Source: Lycocorax pyrrhopterus obiensis
Lineage: Eukaryota; Chordata; Aves; Passeriformes; Paradisaeidae
Assembly: GCA_014706295.1 (NCBI GenBank)
Contig: JACSVZ010000024.1
Coordinates: 5,753,969 to 5,817,968 of the forward strand
Length of the DNA: 64,000 nt
Direction: 5' to 3'
Shown here one piece after another: positions 35,101-47,100 of this stretch. Both the position numbers and the translations under genes were made by a program. Position 1 is the stretch's first letter; the number at the start of each line of letters is the position of its first letter. The notes under the pieces are model-generated. The model saw only the letters and a program-made list of their open reading frames with translations, did no database searches and was not told the DNA's origin.

Positions 35101-38100
35101 CCTGCTTCTAAAGTTGGTATATTTTACACCAGGATGCTCCAGGTGGAGCTCCCCTGCCACACCTGCAGCCCCAGCAAGGGATACTGGTGGTGGTCCCTTC
35201 TCACTGCCCACCCTGGGTGCTGCTGGGTGGGAGTGACCATTCCTGTGGGAGCCCCGGGTGTCCGAGCGTGCTGGGGCTCCTCGTGGTGGGTGCTGGGCAG
35301 GGGGAGCGAGGGTACAGGAGGTGCACAGCGTGTTCAGAGTGGGGAGAGGCAGGAAGGGACCTGCCTGGAGCCTCCTCTCTCCAGGACATTGTGTTCCCAG
35401 TGAGGTGTGTCCCTGTGTGGCGGGGACAGGGATGGTGCGGAGGGAGCGGCTCCGGTGGTTGTTGGAAGCTGGGGTTTGGTGGTGTCACCTCGTGTGCCAG
35501 CTGGGCCGGGCCGTGTGGCCAGGCAGTACCTGGTGCCCCTGTGAAATGGGCTTGCCAAATCTGGCTCTGCCTGCTTGGATCTCCAGCCTGCCCAAACCAC
35601 ATCACCCCGGCGTTCTCCTGCAGCTCCGCTGACCCCATTCCCAAGTTTCTCAGCCCCCCCTCTCCCCCCTTGGTTACCACGAGTTTCCTCCTGCCCTTTC
35701 TGGTAGCCAGGTGTGGGGCAAGCTCGTAGAAGCTGGATGTGCCTGGTGGAGCTTTCCCTGCTCCTGCATCCTCCCATGGCTGTGCTGCTTCCTTGCAGAT
35801 CTCCGACATCTACATCAGCGGGGAGCTGGGGGATATGTCAGCCAAGGAGAAGCTGCTGCTGTGGACGCAGAAGGTGACGGCAGGTTACATCGGGGTGAAG
35901 TGCACCAACTTCTCCTCGTGCTGGAGCGATGGCAAGATGTTCAACGCCCTCATCCACAGATACAGGTAGGCAGGAAGGAGCAGTGGGGAGGGATGAGGAT
36001 CTCCCAAAGGTCCCTGCTGTGGTCGGTGATGGGCTGGAGTGCTTGGAGATGTGGGTGAGGCTGGCAGGGAGCAATGACTTTTTTGCCTGGCATTATCTCT
36101 TCTGCCAGGTGGCTGTGGCGGAGGGGGATGTTTGGAATGAGTGAAAAATACATCAGGTTGCAGGAAAAAAAACATCTTAATGCGTTTGGGGAGAGAGGCA
36201 GGAAAGAAAAGCTTTTAAGCTCTTGAGTGCTGCGGTGGCTCTGTGTCACTGCTGCCCTTTCGCTCTCCATGAGCAGCAGCACTTCCATCCTTTTATCCAG
36301 GGATCTGGGAGGTCTCCTGAGCAGCAGTTAAACCTCTCATGGTTCCTTCTTCCCCAGCTGGGACCAAGAGGTTTTCCTTTGCAGCCTGAACCCCGTTCCC
36401 AAACGGGATGAGCCAGGGAGGTCCTGCAGCCCAGGTCCCCTCGGACAGCCTGGGACAGGGGCTCAGACCAGCCCTCAGAGCCACCCACGGCAGCGATGCC
36501 CATCCAGGATACTCTGCCCTGGGCACCTGGTGCTGGTTGTGACTCTGGGGCGTGTCTTGCAGGCCGGATCTGGTGGATATGGAGAGAGTGCAGATCCAGA
36601 GTAACCGGGAGAACCTGGAGCAGGCCTTCGAGATCGCTGAGCGCCTGGGGGTCACACGGCTGCTGGACGCCGAAGGTGGGTGGCCACTGGGCATGTGACC
36701 AGTGCAGGGAGATGCTGACCTCTCTTCCCACTCCCTTTCCTCACTGCCTTTCTGCTTCCCTCTTGCCAGACGTGGACGTCCCCTCTCCAGATGAGAAATC
36801 CGTGATAACTTACGTGTCTTCAATCTACGATGCCTTTCCCAAAGTCCCCGAGGGAGGAGAAGGGATCAGCGCCATCGTAAGCGCTGCTGCAGGCTGGGAC
36901 AGCCATTTGGGAGGCAGCTGGGGGTCGTGGGAAGGGTTTGGGAAAGGGTCTGTTCCGTGTGGAAGAGGGCTGAGGAGGAGGAAGAGGCTGAGGGGGAGGA
37001 AGGAGCATCCCCCTTATGGTGTCTGCCCTGTGACCTGCTGGGTGTCTGTAAGGCCACGGCGCTGTCCGGGCTCTGCAGGAAAAAAGCTGAGCTTCCAGAG
37101 AGCTTCCAGGAGGATCCTCCTCCTTTCCTCCTTCCTGTTCCTCCTGTGGGATGGCATCACAGCAGGGAGGCCCTGGCGCATGATCCACCCCATAGCTTCA
37201 GTTCCCTCTGCGCTCTCCCTTATCCCCGCGGAGCTTTGCCCACCAGCAAAGACGCTCTCGCCCCGCAGGAGGTGGATTCGAGGTGGCTGGAATACCAGAC
37301 CCGTGTGGAGTCCCTCATCTCGTGGATCAAGCAGCACACGATACTCATGTCAGACAAATCCTTCCCCCAGAACCCTGTAGAGCTAAAGGTAGGTCCTGGG
37401 CAGGGTCCACCCGCAGCGTCCCCTGTGCCCAGCGCCGAGGGGTGGGTGGTGGCATTCCCCAGGGTGGTTCCTGACCAGCCTTTCTCATGGCAGGCACTTT
37501 ATAACCAGTACATACACTTCAAAGAAACCGAAATCCCAGCGAAGGAGCAGGAGAAAGGACAGATAGAGGAGCTCTACAAACTGCTAGAGGTAAGGATCGC
37601 CACGGCTGCCCGGAGGCTGGGAGGGGGGAACGTTGTGCTTTTTCAGCAAGACTAAACTGTGCTCGGTTCAGGTTTATTTTGGAATGGAGAAGCGGGAATT
37701 ACCCTCAGGATTGCGAGGCAGCGAGCAGCACACTGCTGGAGAGGAGGGAGAGCCCCTCTTCCCTCACTGTAATCCCCAGCCAGCTCGAGGGAGAGGTGAG
37801 AAATGCCAACCTGCTCATGTTTCCCTCCAGGTATGGATCGAATTTGGACGCATCAAGTTGCCCCAGGGCTACCACCCCAACGATGTGGAGGAGGAGTGGG
37901 GCAAGCTCATCATCGAGATGCTGGAGCGCGAGAAGCTCCTGCGGCCGGCGGTGGAGAGGTCGGTGCTGTGCCCGTGGCAGGGACATCCCCTGCTCCTTCC
38001 TCTGGCCACAGGGACATCCAAAAACCCCTCTCTCGTCTCCGTCTGTCATTGCAGGCTGGAATTGCTGCTACAAATCGCTAACAAAATCCAGAATGGTGCT

Positions 38101-41100
38101 CTGAGCTGTGAAGAAAAGCTCACCCTGGCGAAGAACACGCTGCAGGCTGTGAGTGCGGGGTGGTGTTTCCCCCTCCTGATTTCATTGATTTATTTGTTTT
38201 GCTGCTCTTCTTTTGTACCCATCTCCTCCCCTCTCTTCTGCCTGGGCTGGTGGGTTCCCCTGGGCAGTTTTCCTTTCTCTTCTGCCCTTCAGCCTGTTCC
38301 AGAGGTGCTGTAGGGGAGCTGGTGGATACTTGGTGATGCACAGATCAACTTGGGGACAGGGGGATGGGGAATGGTCTTGTTCTCTGGGAATACAGCAAGT
38401 GGGGCTGGACATCGGCAGAGGTGCTGCCGTGGAGGAGAACAGCACTTCTGGGAAAGTTTGTTGAATATTTTTTATTGTATAATGAGGCTTAAAAACCCCC
38501 AAATCTATTTTATTTGCCTGGCAGAAAGGACTCAGTGGCAGAGCCTGGGTAGGGAGCAGGTTTCTGAAGAGGTTTTCTTTGTTATGGGAGAAAGAGATGT
38601 TGCTTGAAAGGGCTGGGAGCAAAAAATGGTGATCCCATCCATCCCTGGAAGCTTTCAGTTCATCTCCAGAAGTTCTCCTAAAAGGGGTTGTCCTGGGTGT
38701 GGTGCGAGGGGATGGATTCATGTTCTGTCCCCGTTAAGCTCGTGGATCAAAAGGTGTTTCCAGTCTCCAAGCTGGGCTGCTGTGGTGTTCTCCCTGCCCC
38801 TCCTGGGCTGAGGGGACCCAGCCCTGAGTGCCCCTTGTCCCCTCAGGACGCTGCTCACCTGGAGTCGGGCCAGCCGGTGCAGTACGAGTCCGACGTGGTC
38901 GTGTACCTGCAGGAGTGCGAGGGGCTCCTCCGCCAGCTGCAGGTGGACGTGCAGATCCTCCGGGATGAGAACTACTACCAGCTGGAGGAGCTGGTGTTCA
39001 GGTGACCACCGAGGAGCTTCCTCAGGGGCTGCACCTCTGCTCTGCTTGGGGGGAGGAGGGAGCGTGCATCCATCTCCTTATCCACTCCTTGCTTGCTTCC
39101 CCAGGATCATGAGGCTGCAGGACGAGCTGGTGACGCTGAGGTTGGAGTGCACCAACCTGTACAGGAAAGGCCACTTCTCCACCCTGGAGCTGGCGCCCGC
39201 GTCCACGCTGAGCACGACGCACTTGAAGGGCGAGTCCCTGACCAAGGGGCTCCACACCTCCTCGGCCTCCTGGTTCCGGAAGCCGATGACCAGGACGGAG
39301 CTGGTGGCCATCTCCTCCTCCGAAGATGAGGGCAGCCTCCGCTTTGTCTACGAGCTGCTGGCCTGGGTGGAGGAGATGCAGGTGAGTGCTGGGCCAGACC
39401 TCTGCCTCTGCTCTGACTGGTGTGGGAAGCTGCCCTGGGCCTTTTCCTGCCTTTATCTTCAAGCAGCTGCTTTGCTGGTTTGTAGTTTTTGGAGATCTGA
39501 GGCTTCTGTCTGGAGCTGGGTTTTCTCTCTTGTGGTCCTGCTGGCCAGTGGGGATCAGGGGAGCCTGTCAAAGCTGGAAGCAGATCTGTGCTGATGCAGT
39601 CACTTGGTCTTACGTGGGTGGGAAGCTTGTGTAGGCTGTCCCAGAAATATTCAGTGTTGGAGCACTGGCTTAGGATCTTCTCCCAGGACTGGGAGGTGTT
39701 TGTTCCCTCTGGGGTGACCTGGGGGGGTTCCTGGTGTCCTTTTGAGAGCAGAATGAGCAGTGCTGACCTGAGCCTCTTGGTTCCAGATGAGACTGGAGCG
39801 GGCGGAGTGGGGCACGGACCTGCCGAGCGTGGAATCCCAGCTGGAGACCCAGAGGCACATCCACGCCAGCGTGGAGGACCTGGGCTCCAGCGTGAAGGAG
39901 GCCAGGATGTACGAGGTACAATGGGGGACACGAGGCATGGCCCCACGTGGGGGGCTGAGGGCACTGGGACCAGCTCTTGTGGGTCACATTCCTGGGACAG
40001 AGGTGATTTTTAAGGATGGAGCTTCTGAGTTGATGCAGCGCTGCCCTGAGCCATCCTCTCCACCTCCCCTTCCTCACGCGGAGCTGTGGAGAAAGATTTG
40101 GGGTTGGGGTTCCGAGTGCTGCTGTCCCACATGGGGTAACGGGAGCGTTTCTCATCCCTCAGGGTAAGATGTCTCCGAATTTCCGCGCGAGCTACACGGA
40201 GACGCTGGGCAAGCTGGAGACGCAGTACTGCAAACTGATGGTGAGTGGGCTCCCAGCGCTGCCCAGGGAGCTCCATCCCCGCTCCAGGGCTGCGGGGAGG
40301 GGGAGAAACCCATCAGCTACAGGGCAGGGAGGAGGAAAAATAAGTAATTCCTCGTGTCCAGGAAACCTCGAGCTTCCGGCTGAGGCACCTGCAGAGCTTG
40401 CACGGATTCGTGTCCCGCGCCACTGCCGAGCTGATCTGGCTGAATGAGAAGGAGGAGGAGGAGCTGGCCTACGACTGGAGTGACAACAACCCCAACATTG
40501 CAGCCAAGAAGAATTACTTCTCGGTGAGTGCTGGGAGGGCAGGTGCTGCTTTTGATCCGCTGCGGAGCCCTCGGCTCCCGGCAGACCCGAATTCCCGAGG
40601 CCGGATGCTCCCTCCCAGCTCTCTGAGCTTGTTGCTCCCGAACTGAGCTGAGGGAAGCTCTCCCCAGAGCAGAACGTGGAATGAAAGTGTGTGTTCAATT
40701 GAATTGCAGTCAAAAAGGCATCAAAAGATGTATTTTTAGCATTATTTTGGAGCTCAAGGCGTCTTGAGCTAGCAGGGGTGAGGGGGATGAGTCTGAGCCA
40801 GGGAGGAAGATGAATTCCTCTTTAAAGCAGTATAAATAAATTCCACAATCACTTTCCACAATCACACTGTCTGGAGCTGAAGAGGTCCCTGGGCAGGTTT
40901 CCAGTGCCTGTTTGGCACACAGGAGGCAGATTCCCATCGGGAATGGGGCTGCGGTGCCATGCTGGATTCCCTGGGATCCACCGGCGTTTCCTGTAGAACT
41001 TCCACGCTGTGTTAGTTGGGCACACGGTGTGAGCGAGGTCCCGGGGCTGAGGTCTGGACTTTTCCTGTGTCCCTCCTGCAGGAGCTGACAGCAGAGCTGG

Positions 41101-44100
41101 AAGAGAAGCAGGACATCTTCCGCTCCCTCCAGGACACGGCTGAGCTGCTCTCCCTGGAGAACCACCCGGCCAAGCAGACCGTGGAGGTGAGCGGGAGCCT
41201 GGGACAGCCGTGGGGTTCCCGAGGATCACATCCCCTCACCTGGAACTGGGAGACTTGCTGCCCCACCCTACAGTGCCTGAGGAGGTGTTTTGTGGTGGCA
41301 GGACACCAGTGCAGCGGTAGAGCTGCTTTATTTTGGGAAGCGGCCGTTCCCAAATAATCCCCACCTCAAATTAAGACACGAGCACACAGAGCATGAGCCT
41401 TTCCCGCAGCGAGGTGATGCAGGGAATGGTCTTGGCTGCCCTGGAGCCATCCAGGCTTCCAGGGACACTGTGGTGGTGGAGAAAAGGGCTGTGGGAACCT
41501 TTTTCCATGGGGTAAAAACCAACCTGTTCCTGCCTCAGGCATCGTGGCTCTGTGGGACATGGGGATGCTGACACAGGGTCTGCCATCTCCTGTGTCCAAA
41601 CCCTCCTGGTTGCAGCCAGATTTTGGTCATTTCTGTCCCTCCCTCCAGCTCCTGTGTGCTTCCCGTGCCCCTCCTGGCTGTGAATGCCCCTTTTCCAGTG
41701 CCCTTTTCCGTGTTTTCTGCAGGCCTACAGCGCTGCCGTGCACACCCAGTGGCAGTGGATCAAGCAGCTCTGCCTGTGCGTGGAGCAGCACGTCAAGGAG
41801 AACGCTGCCTATTTCCAGGTATTTGGGACCAAATCCCCTCCGTCCCATCCGCTGAATCCCGCTCCATGAGCTCCCTGTGCTGCTGTTCTCCTTAGGGGAG
41901 AGGGAAGGAGGGATTTGGGCTTTCTCTGGAGTATCCGTTAGCTGCTCCCTGGGCATTGCTAGGGGAAAAAGGGATCAACTTCCATGGGATGATCCTGCCC
42001 TTGCAGCCCTAAAGCCAGAGCAGCATCAGGAGCTGCTGGCTGAGCCTTTGGGGTGCTCCTTGCCTGCCCTCAGGCTGCTCAGGGGCACTTGCCCGGCTTC
42101 CTGTGACCCTTTCTGTCCCCGCAGTTCTTCAGCGACGCCCGGGAGTCGGAGACGTACCTGCGGAACCTGCAGGACTCCATCAAGAGGAAATACTCCTGCG
42201 ACCACAACACGAGCCTGACGCGGCTGGAGGACCTGCTGCAGGACTCCATGGTGGGTTCTCCCACACCCCACCACCCTGCTCCGGTCCAGCAGTGTTGCCT
42301 GGGGCACCTCTTGCTTCCCTAGGGGGAACTGGGCTCTTTATCCCCACGGTTTTGGTGGGGTGTGGTTTGTTTTCCGCCTCGGGCAGTGATTTGCTTTCCC
42401 TCGGAGCTGCTGAGTGGCCATGGGGTGCGGGCTGCGGTGGCCCCAGCTGTGTGGTGTGGCTGGAGTTGGTCGCTGTCATTTGGAGGCCTCTCTGTGTCCT
42501 CAGGGTGAGGAGCAGGCAGGCAGCCTGCGCTGTCTGTGCCGGGTCACAGCCTGACGTGTGAGCTGCTCCTGCCCCAGCCGTGCCCGTCCTGCTCGAGCCC
42601 TGCTGGCAAAGGCAGGGCCCGTCGGGTGCTCCTGGTTCTACTTTGGAGCTGGTGGAGAAACGCCTGCTCTTTATCCAGCCCAAATCCCGTGTTAATCCAT
42701 CCTGCTGCGTGGGGGAGAGCCAGGGCAGCCTGGCTGTGCCAGGGGCTGATCTCTGAACACGTGGCCTGGCTCAGAGGCTGCAGCAGAGCAGAGCCCGGGC
42801 CGTGGCACTGTCACCTTCCTGCTTGATTTGGCCTGAAAAAAACCAACCTAAAAACAACCCCCGAGGAGCAAAGCATCAGCTGGCGTTCGACACCGGGGTC
42901 AGGGGAGGATTTGGGCTGGGGGCGAAGCGCTGAGCCGCGGCGGCAGGGTCAGGAGGTGACACCGAGTGTGTGGAGGCAGGCAGTCACTCTGCTCTCAGTG
43001 CACAGCACAGCTCCCCAGAGTGTGCCCAGTGGCACTGGGGTGCCCTTACTGGGGGTGAGGGGTGCATCAGCACCGTCCTCTCTCCTGGAGGCCTGGGGGC
43101 TCCCCCGTCCTCTCTGTCACAGTCTTGGGGTTGTCCTGACCTGTCTCGGGCGCTGCCGGGACATGGAGCGGCCAGCCTGGCTCCTGGGGTCTGTGTTTGG
43201 GAGCCCTGGAGCAGCAGGAGTCGGGCAGGTGCCATCTGGGGTGGGAGAGGCTGTTCTGGGCAGCCAGAGAGTGGCCACAAACCCAGGACTGGGGCAGCTG
43301 CCCTGAGCTCAGCTATATTACTCTTTCTTACCTAATAAGTTAAAGTTGTATTTCTTCCAATCATGCTCCCCGGGGACAGGCACAGGTAGTTTATTTAATC
43401 ATTTATTCTTTTATTTTCCTTTTCTTTTTTTAAAAATTATTTTCTTTTGTTTTAACCATTAAATTCTCCTTCACTGTTGTAGCACACTAACCAACCCCAG
43501 AGTACCGAGCATGAGGGAGAACCTTTTCTGGGATCCATTTTTTTTTTTTTGATTTTGAAACCTTGGCCACAGCCAGCAGCGGGCTGAGCTGTCACTAATC
43601 ACACGAGCTGCCAGCGTGGTGATCCGCACACGTCTCCACCGCTGCCGGAGGCTGTTCCAGGGGAGCTTTGCCACCAGTCCCCCCGTGGGTTGGTCCTGTC
43701 ACCAAACCCAGCAGGGATTTGTAGGATTTGGCAGATTTCTCCCCAAAGCCAGAGGCCTGTGCGATCACTCCGCCACGAGCCCCTTCTCCTGAGATGTTTT
43801 ATCTGCATAATTCATCGTCTCCCATTCCAGCCTTCATCCTTTGCTTTAGAGAAGGGAGCATGCTGCCCTGGGCTCTCCTCCAGGCAACCAAAAGTCCCCA
43901 GCTTTGGGCTAGAGATTGTCCTGCTCCCAGCCCCTCACAGCTCCTGGGACTTTGTTTCGGTGGATGTTGTGTTCCCTTTTGAAAGAAAACATTTTCTTGT
44001 CCTACCAGCCAGAGAGCCAGAGGTGTGCATGTGGCTTTGCAGGGCAGTGGGAGTACCGGTGACGTCCGTCCTCCCTCCCATCCCATCTCCTGAGCCCTCT

Positions 44101-47100
44101 TCCCATCCTGCCAGGGCAGCAGGACCCTCCTGACGTGTTTGCTCAGCCCTTGCAGGCCAGCCTTGGGGTGGGGGGAGAGCCAAGATGCCCGGGAGAGACC
44201 TCCCCTCCCCATCCTTGAGCAGCCTGCCCATCCTCCTTCTCCCTGCCAGGATGAGAAGGAGCAGCTCATCCAGTCCAAGAGCTCCGTGGCCAGCCTGGTG
44301 GGACGGTCCAAAACCATCGTCCAGCTGCGGCCCAGGAACCCGGAGCACGCCGTGAAGAGCACGATCCCCATCAAGGCCGTCTGTGACTACCGGCAGATCG
44401 AGGTGAGGGCTGGGAGGGTGTTTGCTGGTGGCACTGGGGAAGGGAAGGCGGGGGCGAGGCGGGGGGAGTGCCACCCGTGGTGGTTTGGGATGAGCTCCGT
44501 GGAATCCGTCAATGGAAAGCAGGAGTGGGAAGACGGAGGGAGGGGAAGCAGCAGGGCTGTTTTTCCTGGAGCAGATTCCCGTGTCTCGGATTCATTCTGG
44601 GCAGGAGCTGGAGTCCTTTCCCCTTCCAGGGAGGACGGGCTCCACCAGCCTCAGCCAAACGAGCACGTGGGTGGCAGGCAGCTCCCTTTTGCTTCCCCGT
44701 CCCTTCCTCTCCCGGCACGAGCGTGCCGCACTGCTTGGCGCCATTCCATGGATTGAAACAGATCCATCTGGGTATTTTTGGGAGCTGGCTCACCCCCAGG
44801 AAAGGGGCTGGCAGCAGGGACGGGCGTGCACGGCCCTGCTGCTGGTCTCTGACGGGCTGGGGGCGTCGGTGCTGTCGCAGATCACCATCTGCAGGAACGA
44901 CGAGTGCGTCCTGGAGGACAATTCCCAGAGGACCAAGTGGAAGGTGATCAGCCCCACGGGGAACGAGGCCATGGTGCCTTCTGTCTGCTTCCTGATCCCC
45001 CCGCCCAACAAAGAGGCCATCGAGATGGCCAACAGGTGACTTTGGTGGCCTTCACAGAGAGGTGGGATGGTGGCGTGGGAGGGGAGAGATTTGGGGTGGG
45101 AATGGGAAAAGAGTGGGGATGGAGGAATGAAAGTGGTTCGTGGTGAGGAAGGGAATCCCTCGTGGTTGCGCAGCTGCAAACTCTGTTGCAGCGACTGCTG
45201 CGGTAGCTTGCAAACCGAAAAAATGACAATTTGGGAGGAGGAATCCCCCCAGGGATCTCTGGCACTGACCAGCAGGGGCACCACTCCCTGCCTGCTGCCA
45301 GACTGGGATCACTGGGATTGATGGGCTGCTGTCTGGCAGCGATGGCTGGAGGATTAGCGGGGTCAGGGCTGGGCTTGCTGGCAAGATCCAGGGCTGATGG
45401 ATCCACTCCTTCCCCTTGCAGGGTGGAGCAGCTGTACCAGAAGGTGATGACTCTCTGGCACCAGCTCCACATGAACACAAAGAGCCTCATCTCCTGGAAC
45501 TACCTGCGGAAGGACATTGCCCTGGTGCAGAGCTTCAGCATGGAAAAGGTGTGGAGGAACTTGCCTGCCTGGTTCCGGGGTTGTGCTGCTCTCCAGGCTT
45601 CTCTGTGTGGCAGAGGAGAGAGGAAAACCAGGCGGTTCAGGATTGGGGAAGTCAAGGGCCTTTACACCTGGAGCAGTGTACACCTCGAAAAGGGTCACTG
45701 GTTACGACTGTGGAGAACAGCGGGGGAAAAGGGGAGCAATTTACACCTTGAAAACCTGAGCTTGGGGGTGCTGTGCGAAAGGATTGTGGCTTTTCCCGAT
45801 AAAAAGAGCACCAGGAGTTTGCTGCTGATGAGAGATTGTGGATTGAGCATTTCATTAGGGAGTGAGCACAGCTGGAGGGAGGCAGGAGGCTGATACAGAG
45901 GATTTACCTTTCCTCCTCTGAAAACACTCCCCTGGCGAGCGAAGGCGGTTTGGTTGGTGTGCAGGAAGTTGTTCCTGATGTTTGGATGTGCCCTTTTTCC
46001 ACCCGCAGCTCAGATCCTTGGCTCAAGGAGAGTGTCAGCAAGCCCTGAAGAGCCTCCAGGCCCACTACGAGGATTTCCTGCAGGACAGCCGGGACTCAGA
46101 GCTCTTCTCCGTGTCGGACCGGCTGCGCCTGGAGGAGGAAGTGGAGTCTTCCAAGGAACACATCCGGCAGCTGCTGGAGTCCATGGAGAACGGTGAGCTT
46201 CAAAGGGCCTGATGGTTTAACCAGGAGCTGTGGGAACTCATAAACGAAGGATTTATGGGGCGGCTTCGTGTTCTTCTTTCCTGAGCTGGCTGGTTGATGG
46301 TGTGAGCAGCTGCTCTCCTTATTTCTCCATCCATCCATCCATCCATCCATCCATCCATCCGGGTGTTCGGCCTTTGTCCAGCAGGGAGGCCTTGGCTTTG
46401 CAGCTCCAGCTGAACTGCTGAGTCCTTATATTGCTGGCAGTGGGTTTAGTCGTTGGGATGCATTCCAAGCAAGGAGTCCTTCCTGCATTTAGTCTTTGGG
46501 AAAACACACGCGGTGGTGGCACTTGTGACACCGTGAGTCCCGCTGGGACCGAGGACTCCGGCGAGGTTCCCTGTGGCCGGGCTCGTTTCTGGAATGAGAT
46601 GATTTAATTAACGCGTTTTCCGTCTGAGCAGAGATGCCGGCGCCAGCGCGATGCCGCGCTTGGCTCCGGGGGGTGACAGATACCGGCCCGTGGTGCTTGA
46701 GCTGCTGTTCTGTGCGTCTCTGACTTGCAGAGGACAAGGATGAGACCGTGGCCAGGACGTACCTGTCCGAGCTGAAGAACATCCGCCTGCGCCTGGAGGA
46801 GTGCGAGCAGCGGCTCGTGAGCCGCATCCAGTCGCCGAGCAGCGCCCGGGCGGATGGTGACACCATCCAGGAGAACGCCCTCCGCATTGCAGAGCAGGAG
46901 GTGGGCAGGGGAGGGCCAAGCTGGACACAGGTCCAAAAATAGCTGTGGCTCCTCTGGGGTGAGTGTGTGGGCGAGGGGTGTGGGGTTTGAGGGAATCTCG
47001 CTGCGCGGAAGGCAGCAGGAAAACCTCAGCAGGTGGGCTCCCTGCTTCATTTCCTAGCAGCTCCTTTGCCAAGGGCAATCCTGCTTTTTCCCTGCCTGTT

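Noticed and set aside
36496..37380. Plus-strand open frame of 294 codons
   Set aside because: It reads through several MACF1 exons and introns in mixed frames; the splice borders explain the true coding parts.
46327..46360. Direct repeats that might suggest a CRISPR array
   Set aside because: The unit is 4 bp with no spacers, so it is a microsatellite in a vertebrate intron.
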